Positions 42,314 to 51,716 of a DNA stretch of 58,668 bases are shown in pieces. Source of the stretch: an uncultured Ruminococcus sp. (GTDB lineage: Bacteria; Bacillota; Clostridia; Oscillospirales; Ruminococcaceae); NCBI GenBank assembly GCA_902776945.1, contig CACYSH010000005.1, positions 1 to 58,668 on the forward strand, in the 5' to 3' direction. Numbering within the stretch: the stretch's first letter is position 1; the number at the start of each line of letters is the position of its first letter. The position numbers were made by a program, and so were the translations under genes. Below the pieces are notes generated by a model. It saw nothing but the letters and a program-made list of their open reading frames with translations. It made no database searches and was not told where the DNA came from.

Positions 42314-43642
42314 ATGATTGGTAGGGTATGGAAAAGAACAGCCGCAGGGCTGACGGCTTTCGGTGCGTGTGTGTGTGCTCTGTCGTCCGAAGCGCTGCGT
42401 ATGGACGTTTCGGCGAACGAAAGCACGGACTATTCGGGTGTCGATACGGGCTATTATATCAGCCGTCTTGACGAGATAGCGGTAAGGCAGCAGGAGCTTA
42501 AAAGACAGCTCGAAAGCGCCGACGCGGATATTCTTTCAGAATCGGAAAAGCAGCGGCTGCTGCTCGAACAGATCGCCGCGATCAACGAAAAGGAACAGGT
42601 GCTCAATTCGTACATGACCGAGCTGGAGATAAGCATAGCCTCCGAGCATCGGCAGCTGCTTGACATCAAGCGCGAGGTCGATGAGGGCATTGAAAATTAC
42701 AAAAAGCGGCTGAGGGCGCTTTATATCGCGGGCGACGTGAGCTATGCCGACGTACTGGTGAACTCGGGCAGCTTTTTTGATGTGCTTATGCGCACCGAGC
42801 TTGTCAAGCGGCTCACCGAGCAGGACGCAAAGCGCCTTGACGAGCTTGTTGAGATGAAATCGCAGTACGATACGAGCAGCCGTCAGCTGGTGCTTGACGA
42901 ATCGGTCTACGACGAGCAGATGCGCACTCTCGAAAACGAACGCGCCGAACTTGCCGAGCTTTACAATACGAGCGGCGAGACAAAGCAGCTCCTGCGCGAC
43001 CAGAAGGACGAAATGACCCGCCGCGAAAGGGTTTTCGAAAACGAGGTCTACTCCTACGAGGGCATAATGAACGACCTGCTTTTCGGCACCTATATCGCCG
43101 AGGTGGACGAGGAAAAGCGCCTTATCACCGAAGCCGACGCGACGGCAAAGCTGGAGGAGCTTCACAGCAATATCGAGGCGCAGAAAAAGGCGGGTGCCAA
43201 GTTCGGCGATGACGAGTGCCTTTACGATTTCGGCTGGCCCGTCAAGGATCATCATTATGTTTCGTCGGGCGTGGGGGCGCGGTGGGGCAGCTACCATACG
43301 GGGCTTGATATTCCCGGCGAGAGCGCTTTCCCGATCTCCGCTTCCGAGGCGGGCGAGGTAGTCCGCACCAACAACAGCTGCACACATAATTACGGCAAGG
43401 ACGGCTCCTGCGGCTGCGGCGGCGGTTACGGCAACTTCGTCATCATTGACCACGGCAACGGTTTCCTGACGCTCTACGGGCACATGACGACAACTCAGGT
43501 AGAAGTCGGCGACAAGGTGAAGAAGGGGCAGACTATCGGGCTTATGGGTACGACAGGCTTCTCGACCGGAACTCACCTGCATTTCGAGCTGAGATACGAG
43601 GGCTATGTAACAAATCCCGCGAATTTCGTTAGTTTCTTATAA
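42314..43642 (+). CDS. EnvC-like M23 peptidoglycan endopeptidase, short paralogue
   Basis: A 442-residue paralogue of the preceding protein: a short signal region, coiled coil (about 45-275) and M23 domain with HTGLDIP and HLHFEL zinc motifs. Shared marks include YKKRLRALYIAGD, the LVKRL-type stretch and the Cys-rich insert SCTHNYGKDGSCGCGGGYGN. The long low-complexity linker is missing. GGGAG precedes the ATG; the gap is 81 bases with no terminator, so it belongs to the ftsEX operon. Two EnvC-like proteins per FtsEX suggest divided roles, for example septation versus elongation. Confidence 0.92.
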   Translation: MIGRVWKRTAAGLTAFGACVCALSSEALRMDVSANESTDYSGVDTGYYISRLDEIAVRQQELKRQLESADADILSESEKQRLLLEQIAAINEKEQVLNSYMTELEISIASEHRQLLDIKREVDEGIENYKKRLRALYIAGDVSYADVLVNSGSFFDVLMRTELVKRLTEQDAKRLDELVEMKSQYDTSSRQLVLDESVYDEQMRTLENERAELAELYNTSGETKQLLRDQKDEMTRRERVFENEVYSYEGIMNDLLFGTYIAEVDEEKRLITEADATAKLEELHSNIEAQKKAGAKFGDDECLYDFGWPVKDHHYVSSGVGARWGSYHTGLDIPGESAFPISASEAGEVVRTNNSCTHNYGKDGSCGCGGGYGNFVIIDHGNGFLTLYGHMTTTQVEVGDKVKKGQTIGLMGTTGFSTGTHLHFELRYEGYVTNPANFVSFL

Positions 43643-43647
43643 TTTTC

Positions 43648-43678
43648 ACCCCGGAGAGCTTCTCCGGGGAAAATTTTT
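43648..43678 (+). terminator. Terminator of the ftsEX operon
   Basis: CCCCGGAGA / TCTCCGGGG (43649-43657 with 43661-43669) followed by AAAATTTTT. Confidence 0.9.
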
Positions 43679-43758
43679 CAAAAACGTTAAAAATTTCGAA
43701 TCCATATGTTAATTTTTTTCGTAACTCCGGGAGCTGAAATTGCAGATAATAATTGCCG

Positions 43759-43787
43759 TGAACACCCCCTGCGGGTGTTCATTTTTT
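43759..43787 (+). terminator. Second terminator-like hairpin
   Basis: GAACACCC / GGGTGTTC (43760-43767 with 43773-43780) followed by ATTTTTTG, about 100 bases beyond the first. It may be a back-up or may end a short RNA; no gene lies between. Confidence 0.65.
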
Positions 43788-43989
43788 GCGATGAGCAATT
43801 TTTGAGCAGCTTTCGCAAGATTTGTTTGTACAAAATAACATACCTTTGTTCCCGAATGTGATAAAAAGAATTAACATCGGGTGTACGGGGGAGAATTTGT
43901 TGTGGATTTTCACATAGAAATAACAAAGCGGTGAAAAAACAGAGAAGAAAAATAACAAAATAGTGATAATTGTAAAAATATGAAATAAC

Positions 43990-44416
43990 AAATCCGAAAA
44001 CGATTGAAATGGGCATAATGCGCAAATTTTATGCCGAAATTTGGTTACTTTGCTTATATGAAAACGGTTTCGATGATGTTTCCGGGCTGATTCGGGCTGC
44101 TCTGCGAAAGTGTTTTCAATTGCAGTGTGTTGAAGCAGTGACAGTCAAGCGAAAATCTTGACGAGCAGAAGTGAAAGGTTACAAAAGAATATCATAATAA
44201 TAGTAATGTTTGTCATGGTGCATAAAAATTGTTGATGAAATTTGTGCAAGTATACATAATTTATTACTGAGCGGAAGAAATTTCGGGAAAAGACTTGCAT
44301 TTTGAACGAATATATTGTACAATATGTTCAACGGAAAACGCTGAATACCAAACATCGGCAGACAGCTCCGGAACACAAGCCGGGGTTCTTCCGAAAGCTG
44401 CGAAAACGTTTAGATT
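43990..44416 (+). promoter_or_regulatory. Cluster of LacI/CRE-like operator motifs
   Basis: Five AAAACG/AAAGTG-centred motifs: CGAAAACGATTGAAA (about 43998), TGAAAACGGTTTCGA (44058), GCGAAAGTGTTTTCAA (44104), GGAAAACGCTGA (44332) and GCGAAAACGTTTAGA (44400). They lie in a 770-base gene-free region before the LacI-type regulator. Such near-palindromes with a central CG are typical binding sites of LacI/CcpA-type proteins. The assignment is by eye. Confidence 0.45.
44295..44323 (+). promoter_or_regulatory. Promoter of the LacI-type regulator and importer operon
   Basis: TTGCAT (44295-44300), 17 bases, TACAAT (44318-44323). Two of the operator-like motifs (44332, 44400) lie just downstream, where a repressor would block transcription. 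Confidence 0.75.
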
Positions 44417-44448
44417 TAGCGGCAAATATTCGAAAGGGAGGGTGCCGA

Positions 44449-45459
44449 ATGGTATCGCTGAAGGACATTTCCCAGCGCTGCGGAGTATCAATCGCGACGG
44501 TGAGCAAGGCGCTCAACGACCATAAGGACGTGAGCCCCCAGACAAAGGAACGGCTGCTCAAGGTAGCCAAGGAAATGGGCTATTTTCCTAATTCGCAGGC
44601 AAGGGCTTTGAAGACGAACCGTACCTTTAATCTCGGAGTTATGTTCTCCGACGAGGCGGGCAGGGGACTTACACACGAGTTCTTTGCAAAGGTGCTGAAC
44701 AGCTTCAAGACCGAAGCGGAGCTTTCGGGCTACGACATTACCTTTATAAGTAAGAACTTGGGAAGCAGAAAAATGTCTACCTACGAGCATTGCAGATACC
44801 GCAATGTTGACGGGATAGGGATCATCTGCACGGATTTCTCCGACCCCGATGTGTACGAGCTTATAAACGGCGAATTGCCTGTGGTAACTATCGACCATGT
44901 GTTTGAATGCCGCTCGGCGGTGGTCTCGAACAACGAAACGGGCATGGAACAGCTCGTGGAGTACGTTACGAAGCTGGGTCACAAAAAGCTGGCGTTCATA
45001 CAGGGTAAGCGCTCCGCTGTAATGGAAAAGCGAATGAACGGCTTCTTCAAGGGCTGCCGCAACTGCGGCGTGGAGGTCAAGCCCGAATGGCTGCTGACAG
45101 GCGAATATCAAAGCCCGCAGCTGACCTACGAGCTTACCAAAAAGATGCTCGCGGAAAAGCCGCTGCCGACCTGCATATTCATGCCGGACGATTATTCGGC
45201 GATAGGCGGGTACAACGCTATCAAGGACGCGGGACTCAGGATCCCCGACGACATCTCGGTGGTGGGCTACGACGGCATCGCTTATGCGGATTTCCTTTCG
45301 CCGCGGCTGACCTCTTACAGGCAGGATACGGCAGGGATAGGCGCTGCGGCGGCGAAAAAGCTGATAGCGCAGATCGAGAATCCGGCAACTACATTGACCG
45401 AGATACTCACGATAGACGGCGCAGTTTCCGAGGGCGAATCGGTAACGAGGATCGTCTGA
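44449..45459 (+). CDS. LacI-family transcriptional regulator
   Basis: A 336-residue repressor. Headpiece VSLKDISQRCGVSIATVSKALNDH with the hinge SQARALKTNRT, then a two-lobed sugar-binding core (LGVMFSDEAG, IDGIGIICTDF-like stretch, KKLAFIQGKRSAVMEKRM, CIFMPDDYSAIGGYNAI, DISVVGYDGIAYADFLSP). The ATG at 44449 has GGGAGG upstream; the frame is open further upstream but covers the promoter leader. It is 83 bases ahead of the sugar-binding protein and likely controls that importer. Confidence 0.93.
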   Translation: MVSLKDISQRCGVSIATVSKALNDHKDVSPQTKERLLKVAKEMGYFPNSQARALKTNRTFNLGVMFSDEAGRGLTHEFFAKVLNSFKTEAELSGYDITFISKNLGSRKMSTYEHCRYRNVDGIGIICTDFSDPDVYELINGELPVVTIDHVFECRSAVVSNNETGMEQLVEYVTKLGHKKLAFIQGKRSAVMEKRMNGFFKGCRNCGVEVKPEWLLTGEYQSPQLTYELTKKMLAEKPLPTCIFMPDDYSAIGGYNAIKDAGLRIPDDISVVGYDGIAYADFLSPRLTSYRQDTAGIGAAAAKKLIAQIENPATTLTEILTIDGAVSEGESVTRIV

Positions 45460-45542
45460 AAACAACTAATCAAAGGCATTAACGCGGCGAGACCCGCCGC
45501 GAACAATAATAACAATGCACATTTTTAAGGAGGAAATTTATT

Positions 45543-47015
45543 ATGGCACAGATTAAAAAGATCTTAGCAGGCGCTCTTGCTCTTTGCATGGCTGGCTCTG
45601 TTCTGACCGCTTGCGGCGGCGACAATGGCGGCAGCTCTGCCGGCGGCAGCACCGAGGCTGGTAAGTCCGAGGGCGGCAGCGAAGGCGGCAGCGAGGGCGG
45701 CGAAGCCGCTAAGACTGAGGCTACTCCCGCAGACGCAGCTTCTCTTGTAAACACCGGTAAGGTATACAATGTATACTGCTGGAACACCGAGTTCAAGGAG
45801 AGATTTGAGAAGTACTATGAGGGCGCTAAGGATACCGCTCTCTGGGACGGCGTTACTGTAAACTGGGTAATCAATCCTAACGATGGTAACAACTATCAGA
45901 CCAAGCTCGACGAAGCTATCAAGAATCAGGGTTCGGCTGCTGACGATGAGAAGGTTGACCTCTTCCTCGTTGAGGCTGACTATGCTATGAAATATGTAAA
46001 CTCCGACGCTTGCCTCGATGTAATCGGCGAGATCGGCATCACCAAGGACGACCTGAAGGATCAGTACAAGTATACTCAGGACGTTATGACCGACTCCAAC
46101 GGCACTCTGAAGGGTCTGTCCTGGCAGGCTACTCCTGGTCTGTTCCTCTACAATGCTGAGTATGCAAAGCAGGTTCTCGGCACCGACGATCCCGATGAAG
46201 TACAGGCTATGGTTTCTGACTGGGATAAGTTCGCTGAGACCGCTCAGAAGATGAAGGACGCTGGCATCTTCATGGTATCCGGCTACGATGATACTTACAG
46301 ATGCTTCTCCAACAACGCTTCTGCTCCTTGGGTAACCGACGGCAAGATCACCATTGATCCCCAGATCAAGGCTTGGGTTGACCAGACCAAGGATTACTCT
46401 GACAAGGGCTTCAACAACGGCACTTCCCTTTGGGATCCCGCTTGGACTGCCGGTCAGAAGATCGACGGTAAGGTATTCGGCTACTTCTACTCCACATGGG
46501 GCATTCCTTTCTGCCTCCTCCCCAACACCCTCGACAAGTCTGAGGACGACGGCGGCAAGCTCGAAGAGGGCAACGGCGGTTACGGCAAGTGGAGAGCCTG
46601 CAAGGGTCCGCAGAGCTACTTCTGGGGCGGCACATGGATCGTTGGCTGCTACGGCTCCGACAACATCGCTATCACCAGAGATGTAATGCTCAAGCTGACC
46701 TGCAACGCTGACATCATGGCTCAGATCACCGAGAATGAGCAGGACTACACCAACAACAAGGCTGCTATCAAGAAGCTCATCGACGGCGGCTACACCAACC
46801 CGTTCCTCGGCGGACAGAATCACCTCGCTCTGCTCTCCGACGCTGCCGAGCAGATCGACCTGACCGGTAAGGTTTCCGCTTATGACCAGGGTTGTAACGA
46901 AGAGTTCCAGGGCGCTATGAAGGACTACTTCCAGGGCAAGGTTGACTATGATACCGCTCTCGGCAACTTCAAGACCAACATCACCACCAAGTACGGCGAT
47001 CTTACAATGGACTAA
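45543..47015 (+). CDS. Carbohydrate ABC importer substrate-binding lipoprotein
   Basis: A 490-residue extracellular lipoprotein: signal with lipobox VLTAC (Cys 24), a Gly/Ser/Glu linker, then a MalE-type type-1 binding fold starting YNVYCWNTEFKERFEKYY. Strong codon bias (GCT, AAC, CTC, AAG) indicates high expression. From about residue 62 to the end it is nearly the same as the ectodomain of the Ser/Thr kinase at 52921 (shared WTAGQKIDGKVFGYFYS, GGYTNPFLGGQNHLALL, YDQGCNEEFQ). AGGAGG precedes the ATG. The sugar is unknown; context (LacI, two MalF/G-type permeases) suggests an oligosaccharide. Confidence 0.93.
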   Translation: MAQIKKILAGALALCMAGSVLTACGGDNGGSSAGGSTEAGKSEGGSEGGSEGGEAAKTEATPADAASLVNTGKVYNVYCWNTEFKERFEKYYEGAKDTALWDGVTVNWVINPNDGNNYQTKLDEAIKNQGSAADDEKVDLFLVEADYAMKYVNSDACLDVIGEIGITKDDLKDQYKYTQDVMTDSNGTLKGLSWQATPGLFLYNAEYAKQVLGTDDPDEVQAMVSDWDKFAETAQKMKDAGIFMVSGYDDTYRCFSNNASAPWVTDGKITIDPQIKAWVDQTKDYSDKGFNNGTSLWDPAWTAGQKIDGKVFGYFYSTWGIPFCLLPNTLDKSEDDGGKLEEGNGGYGKWRACKGPQSYFWGGTWIVGCYGSDNIAITRDVMLKLTCNADIMAQITENEQDYTNNKAAIKKLIDGGYTNPFLGGQNHLALLSDAAEQIDLTGKVSAYDQGCNEEFQGAMKDYFQGKVDYDTALGNFKTNITTKYGDLTMD

Positions 47016-47051
47016 TAGGATCCCTTGTGATCTGATAATATCAGTATAAAT

Positions 47052-47090
47052 GGGGGGGACTGAGGAGGAACCTCAGTTCCCCTTGTTTTT
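47052..47090 (+). terminator. Intercistronic hairpin/attenuator after the binding-protein gene
   Basis: GGGGACTGAGG and CCTCAGTTCCCC form a stem (47055-47082) followed by TTGTTTTT. It would stop most transcripts after the binding-protein gene, giving excess binding protein over permeases. Confidence 0.75.
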
Positions 47091-47154
47091 ATACTAAAAA
47101 TTCTTTTCGGTTGTTTTCTTTTTCTGTATTATTTTTTATTGTAGGTGACATTTC

Positions 47155-48093
47155 ATGAGAAAGACTATTAGCTACGCCAAATGGGGGTACATATTCCTTA
47201 TCCCTTTCGTGGTTATATACACGATTTTTGCGCTTATCCCTCTGCTTGAGACCTTCGGATTCAGCTTCCTTGACTATACTGTAAGTCAGGGCGCGGTTTC
47301 CAGCATCAGAGGCGGCGGCGGAGATACCATTGTAAATAATGGTTTCTGCGGACTTTCGAACTATATCAAGGTAATGAAGAGCGACGGTATCTTCAATATC
47401 TCTTTCAGAAGTACCGTTGTACTGTGGCTCGTGGGCTTTATTCCGCAGATCGTGGTTTCCCTTTTGCTTGCGTCGTGGTTTACCGACATCAGACTTAAGC
47501 TCAAGGCACAGGGCTTCTTCAAGACCGTTATGTATATGCCTAACGTAATCATGGCATCTGCACTTTCGGTACTGTTCTTCTCGCTCTTCACCAAGAGCGG
47601 CGCTATCGACGACCTGCTCGGCGGTCCCGACCTTCTGAAAAATGAATGGGGCGCACGCGGCGTTGTCGGCTTCATCAACTTCCTTATGTGGTACGGTAAT
47701 ACCACTATCCTGCTTATGGCAGCCATGATGGGTATTGATACTTCGCTTTACGAGGCGGCTCAGATCGACGGCGCTAATCCGTCGCAGGTATTCTGGCAGA
47801 TCACAATGCCCCTTATCAAGCCTATTCTTGCTTACGTTCTCGTAACCTCCATGATCGGTGGTTTACAGATGTACGATGTACCTTACCTCATAGGCGGTAC
47901 TCAGGGTAACCCGAACGGCGTTCTGAAAACGCTTGTATCTCAGATCCAGCTCGGTAAGAACTCTTCGGTAGGCGCTGTTTCCGCACTTTCTATCATCGTA
48001 TTTATCGTATCGGCAATACTCGGCTTCATTACCCTTAAGATAATGGACGACCAGAGCATCAAGACCAGATACGGTAAGAAAAAGAAGAAGTAA
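47155..48093 (+). CDS. Sugar ABC importer permease, MalF type
   Basis: A 312-residue inner-membrane subunit with six predicted helices. The EAA loop is EAAQIDGANPSQVFWQITMPLIKP, the contact site for the ATPase. An N-terminal helix (YIFLIPFVVIYTIFALIPLLE) and an extracellular insert with GGGGDTIVNNGFCGLSNY precede the core. AGGTG lies before the ATG. It follows the attenuator after the binding-protein gene. Confidence 0.93.
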   Translation: MRKTISYAKWGYIFLIPFVVIYTIFALIPLLETFGFSFLDYTVSQGAVSSIRGGGGDTIVNNGFCGLSNYIKVMKSDGIFNISFRSTVVLWLVGFIPQIVVSLLLASWFTDIRLKLKAQGFFKTVMYMPNVIMASALSVLFFSLFTKSGAIDDLLGGPDLLKNEWGARGVVGFINFLMWYGNTTILLMAAMMGIDTSLYEAAQIDGANPSQVFWQITMPLIKPILAYVLVTSMIGGLQMYDVPYLIGGTQGNPNGVLKTLVSQIQLGKNSSVGAVSALSIIVFIVSAILGFITLKIMDDQSIKTRYGKKKKK

Positions 48094-48114
48094 GATTAAA
48101 GGAGGGTATTTATA

Positions 48115-49005
48115 ATGGCAAGAATTGAAGGAATCGCCGGTGAAAACGAAGACCAGATGAAACTTAAGATCAGACAGGGTATTGCTTATGTTGTTCTTGT
48201 AATACTTATGTTTGTATCTCTTCTGCCCTTCTATCTGCTTCTGATAAACGCTACCAGAGGTAAGGTTCAGCCGGGTATCAAGTTTATTCCCGAAAGCCTG
48301 TTCTTCAAGAATATCGGCAAGATATTCAGCGAGGATTACAGAGCTAACTACGGTAATTTCTTAAAATCTTTCTGCAACAGTATTTTCGTATCTGCTGTCA
48401 GCACTGTTCTCTGCGTATACTTCTCTGCGCTGACCGCCTACGCTATCCACGTTTACGATTTCAGACTGAAAAAGTCCGTACATACTTTCATTCTCCTTGT
48501 AATGATGGTTCCTACGCAGGCTTCGGCTATCGGTCTTTACAGAATGCTTGTTTCGATGAATCTGACAAACAGCTTTATCCCGCTGACTATCCCCGCGATA
48601 GCTGCTCCCGCTACCTACTTCTTCATGATCCAGTACATGGCATCGGCGCTTCCGCTTGAAATAGTCGAGGCGGCAAGAATGGACGGCTGCGGAGAATACA
48701 AGACATTTAACATCATAGTTCTTCCGATACTCAAGCCCGCGCTTGCGGTTCAGGCGATCTTCGTATTCGTATCTAACTGGAACAACCTGTTCCTTCCCCA
48801 GATGCTGCTTGACGACGCTAACAAGAAGACTATCCCGGTAGTTCTCCAGCTTATCAAGGCAAATATCGACAGTAACCCGATGACGGCTGACGCAGGACTT
48901 ATGAATATGTTCATGGTTCTCGCGATCCTCCCGGTAGTTGTGATCTACCTGCTGCTTTCGAAGAATATAGTTGGCGGCGTATCTCTCGGTGCCGTTAAGG
49001 GCTGA
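48115..49005 (+). CDS. Sugar ABC importer permease, MalG type
   Basis: A 296-residue partner permease with six helices and the EAA motif EAARMDGCGEYKTFNIIVLPILKP. It ends in the MalG-like VVIYLLLSKNIVGGVSLGAVKG. GGAGGG precedes the ATG, 21 bases after the MalF-type gene. No ATPase gene is in the cluster, so a shared MsmX/MsmK-type ATPase encoded elsewhere must energise it. Confidence 0.93.
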   Translation: MARIEGIAGENEDQMKLKIRQGIAYVVLVILMFVSLLPFYLLLINATRGKVQPGIKFIPESLFFKNIGKIFSEDYRANYGNFLKSFCNSIFVSAVSTVLCVYFSALTAYAIHVYDFRLKKSVHTFILLVMMVPTQASAIGLYRMLVSMNLTNSFIPLTIPAIAAPATYFFMIQYMASALPLEIVEAARMDGCGEYKTFNIIVLPILKPALAVQAIFVFVSNWNNLFLPQMLLDDANKKTIPVVLQLIKANIDSNPMTADAGLMNMFMVLAILPVVVIYLLLSKNIVGGVSLGAVKG

Positions 49006-49083
49006 TTTACTGTTCAAGGTAAGATTTGTAATGCCGTGTTGGCTTTGACAGATCACAGCCTTACATATCATCTGACATGATCT

Positions 49084-49121
49084 GACCCCCGCACGTTCAA
49101 TGGACAAGCGGGGGTCTTTTT
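49084..49121 (+). terminator. Terminator of the sugar importer operon
   Basis: GACCCCCGC / GCGGGGGTC (49084-49092 with 49108-49116) followed by TTTTTG. Confidence 0.92.
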
Positions 49122-49149
49122 GTAGCAGAAATAAATAAAATTTGTTTCA

Positions 49150-49580
49150 GAAAGCAACCGAAACCGCAAAGCGAGGGGCGGACACGGGATCCGGCGCCCG
49201 TGCGCTGGCGAGGGGTCAACCGCACGAACAAGTTCGTGTCAAGGCGAGAAGCCCCCTTGCAGGGGTTTGGGGGCAGCGCCACATACGCACTAACCTAATG
49301 TAAAAACATTGAAAATACGATAATTTTAGGGGTATATGGGCGCAGCGGGCGGGAGCAAGCCCACGTCCTACAATTCGTGTTATGTGACCTGCTATGTAGG
49401 GGCGAATCTATGTGTGCGCCCCTGCAATATTTGCCGCAAAGTACAAATGTTCGTGCGGGTCGGAACGGCGTTTACCATATATGATTAGCTGCGGGCTGTA
49501 TTCTATAATAAAGAATTAATAATTTGTTTTCGCTGATACTATTCATTAGCAGCGCTATTTACGATATAATTATTATGTAA
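49150..49580. repeat. Intergenic region with several dispersed repeats
   Basis: 49166-49212 is an inverted copy of the CCAGCGC..GCGCTGG repeat. GGCGGGAGCAAGCCCACGTC plus CTACAA (about 49348) is a diverged palindrome repeat. GTAGGGGCGAATCTATGTGT then GCGCCCC (about 49397) matches the GGGGCGCACCTATATGCG motif at 58445. No gene is seen. Confidence 0.55.
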
Positions 49581-49616
49581 CGATATAACAAGCTGTCAGA
49601 AAAAAAGGAGAGTATG

Positions 49617-50363
49617 ATGAATATAGCGATTATCGACGATACCGCGCTGGACAGACGGCTTCTGACGAAAACTCTTCGGGATTATCTTTCCTCGAACGGG
49701 CTTGAAGCCGATATTACCGAATTTTCAAGCGGCGAGGATTTTATTAAGAGCTATCGTCCGCTGATGTTTACTATCGTTTTTATGGATATTTTTATGCACG
49801 GAATCAACGGCATCGAGGCTGCCGCGAAAATGCGCGAGAGCGATTCCGATACTTTGCTGGTGTTTCTTACCAGCAGCAGCGAACACCGCCCCGAGGCTTT
49901 CTCTACTCACGCTTACGACTATTTGCAGAAGCCCGTCAATAAATCGCGCCTTTACAGCCTTATGGACGATATTATGAGACTCACGCCCGAGACCGACAAG
50001 GAGCTTACCTTTATCTGCGAAAAGACCGAGCGGCGCATTCCGTTCTCGGAGCTTGTCGCCGTCTGCTCAAGCGGACATTATCTGGAGATCACCGACTGCG
50101 CGGGCTTTTCCTACCGCACAAGGCTGAATTTTTCCGCTGCGGAAAAACAGCTTTCGGGCGATTCGCGCTTCCTGCTCGTGCTTAGGGGCGTTATGGTAAA
50201 TATGGATCATATACTCAGCTTTACCGACGACGGCTGCGAGCTTGCGGGCGGGCTGAAAGTCCCGATAAACGTGCGCAACAGCCGCGGTCTTGAACAGATC
50301 TGGAAAAACTACATTTTCGCTAAGGTAAGGCGCGAGACCATGATGAGGAGCGGCAGAAAATGA
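49617..50363 (+). CDS. LytTR-family response regulator
   Basis: A 248-residue AgrA/LytR-type regulator. Receiver domain with IIDDTALDR (acidic pocket), phospho-Asp in IVFMDIFMHGINGIEAA and Lys in DYLQKPV. The C-terminal LytTR DNA-binding domain has ICEKTERRIPFSELVAVCSSGHYLEI and RGVMVNMDHI. The second of two adjacent ATGs was chosen for better spacing from AAAGGAG. Its stop overlaps the kinase start (ATGA). Confidence 0.93.
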   Translation: MNIAIIDDTALDRRLLTKTLRDYLSSNGLEADITEFSSGEDFIKSYRPLMFTIVFMDIFMHGINGIEAAAKMRESDSDTLLVFLTSSSEHRPEAFSTHAYDYLQKPVNKSRLYSLMDDIMRLTPETDKELTFICEKTERRIPFSELVAVCSSGHYLEITDCAGFSYRTRLNFSAAEKQLSGDSRFLLVLRGVMVNMDHILSFTDDGCELAGGLKVPINVRNSRGLEQIWKNYIFAKVRRETMMRSGRK

Positions 50364-51712
50364 TGGAGCTTTCCGAGTCGCTGATAATGACGCTGTTTTT
50401 CGCGTCGATAATTCCTGCGGCTTTCATGTGCTATTACCCGATGAAGGATCAGCTCGCATATCCGACTGAAACGATCGTTCTGCGCGGAGCGGCGGTGCTT
50501 GTCGTGCTGCTGCCCGCCGCAGGTTTTGCGAGCGTTAAGTTTTCAAATTTTTCGGACTTAATATATTTGTCGCTGCTTGCGCTGCTTTACCTGTTCTATC
50601 ACCGCAGCCTGACCGTGGATGTAAGCCGTTCGCTTGCCGTTTTCATGTGGGTGACGGCGCTGATGTCGATACTTTTAGGCTTTGTCTACTGCGTTGATGC
50701 GCGGCTGAATCCCGCGCTCGGCGCAGACAGCAGCAGTCTTGAAGGCGCTGTAACGCAGCTGATACTCAGCTTTGCGGCGGCGATAATATCATTTTATCCC
50801 GCGAGAAAATACGGCGCGGCGCTTATCAATTTCTATGGCGTTAGTAAAGTATGGTACATAACCATACCTGTCACGGGGATATTTTTCACCATGAGCTACC
50901 TGCTCGCGCCGAAGAAGTACGAAACGCTTTATGTGAACAGGGTCTTTGCTGCCTATATCTGCACGACTTCGCTTATGCTGGCGGCGCAGCTGCTGCTTAC
51001 TGTCATCTTCTACCATATTGTAATGAGCATGATAGATATGATGAAGACTGCCGAGCGCAACCGCATTCTGGAAATGCAGGAAAGCCGTTACATCAAGCAG
51101 CAGAAGTACATCGAGGATACCGCGAAGCTCCGCCACGATTTCAAGCATACGATAAGGACGCTCTGCGAACTGGCGGGCGAGGGCGAGTACGAGGAGCTTA
51201 ACCGCTATCTTTCGGACTACCTCGCTGAAATGCCGCAGAACGATACCGTTTATTACTGTAAAAACAATTCAATAAACGCCGTTTTGAATTACTATCAGGA
51301 GCAGGCGGTCAGCTCGGACATTGACGTAACTTTCAGGATAGAGCTGCCCGATACGCTGCCGTTCAGTAATATTGATATGTGCGGGATAATCGGCAATATC
51401 CTTGACAACGCCGTTACCGCCTGCCGCGACACCGAACCCGGCGACCGCAGGATACAGTTCACTATGATGACGCAGAACAACGCGCAGCTTGTGATAGTGT
51501 CGCTAAACAGTTTCAGCGGGCGGCTGAAAAAGCAGGGCGAGCGCTATCTTTCGACGAACCGCAAGGGCAGCGGGATAGGGCTGACATCTATTTCCGAAAC
51601 GGCGCTGCGCTGCGGCGGCGAGGCGAGATTTTCGCACGATATAGAGAGAAAGGAATTTTACATCGACATTATGCTGCCGCTGAAACAGGCGGCGGGCAGC
51701 AGGGAGGACTAA
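50360..51712 (+). CDS. GHKL-family sensor histidine kinase
   Basis: A 450-residue AgrC-like kinase. Six hydrophobic helices fill residues 1-225. An H-box follows (AKLRHDFKHTIRTLCELAGEGEY, His about 258) and a GHKL ATPase domain with N-box IIGNILDNAVTACRDTE and G-boxes RKGSGIGLTSISETALRCGG. Such kinases usually detect peptides or small molecules at the membrane. No signalling-peptide gene was found close by. It pairs with the LytTR regulator. Confidence 0.92.
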   Translation: MMELSESLIMTLFFASIIPAAFMCYYPMKDQLAYPTETIVLRGAAVLVVLLPAAGFASVKFSNFSDLIYLSLLALLYLFYHRSLTVDVSRSLAVFMWVTALMSILLGFVYCVDARLNPALGADSSSLEGAVTQLILSFAAAIISFYPARKYGAALINFYGVSKVWYITIPVTGIFFTMSYLLAPKKYETLYVNRVFAAYICTTSLMLAAQLLLTVIFYHIVMSMIDMMKTAERNRILEMQESRYIKQQKYIEDTAKLRHDFKHTIRTLCELAGEGEYEELNRYLSDYLAEMPQNDTVYYCKNNSINAVLNYYQEQAVSSDIDVTFRIELPDTLPFSNIDMCGIIGNILDNAVTACRDTEPGDRRIQFTMMTQNNAQLVIVSLNSFSGRLKKQGERYLSTNRKGSGIGLTSISETALRCGGEARFSHDIERKEFYIDIMLPLKQAAGSRED

Positions 51713-51716
51713 AGCT

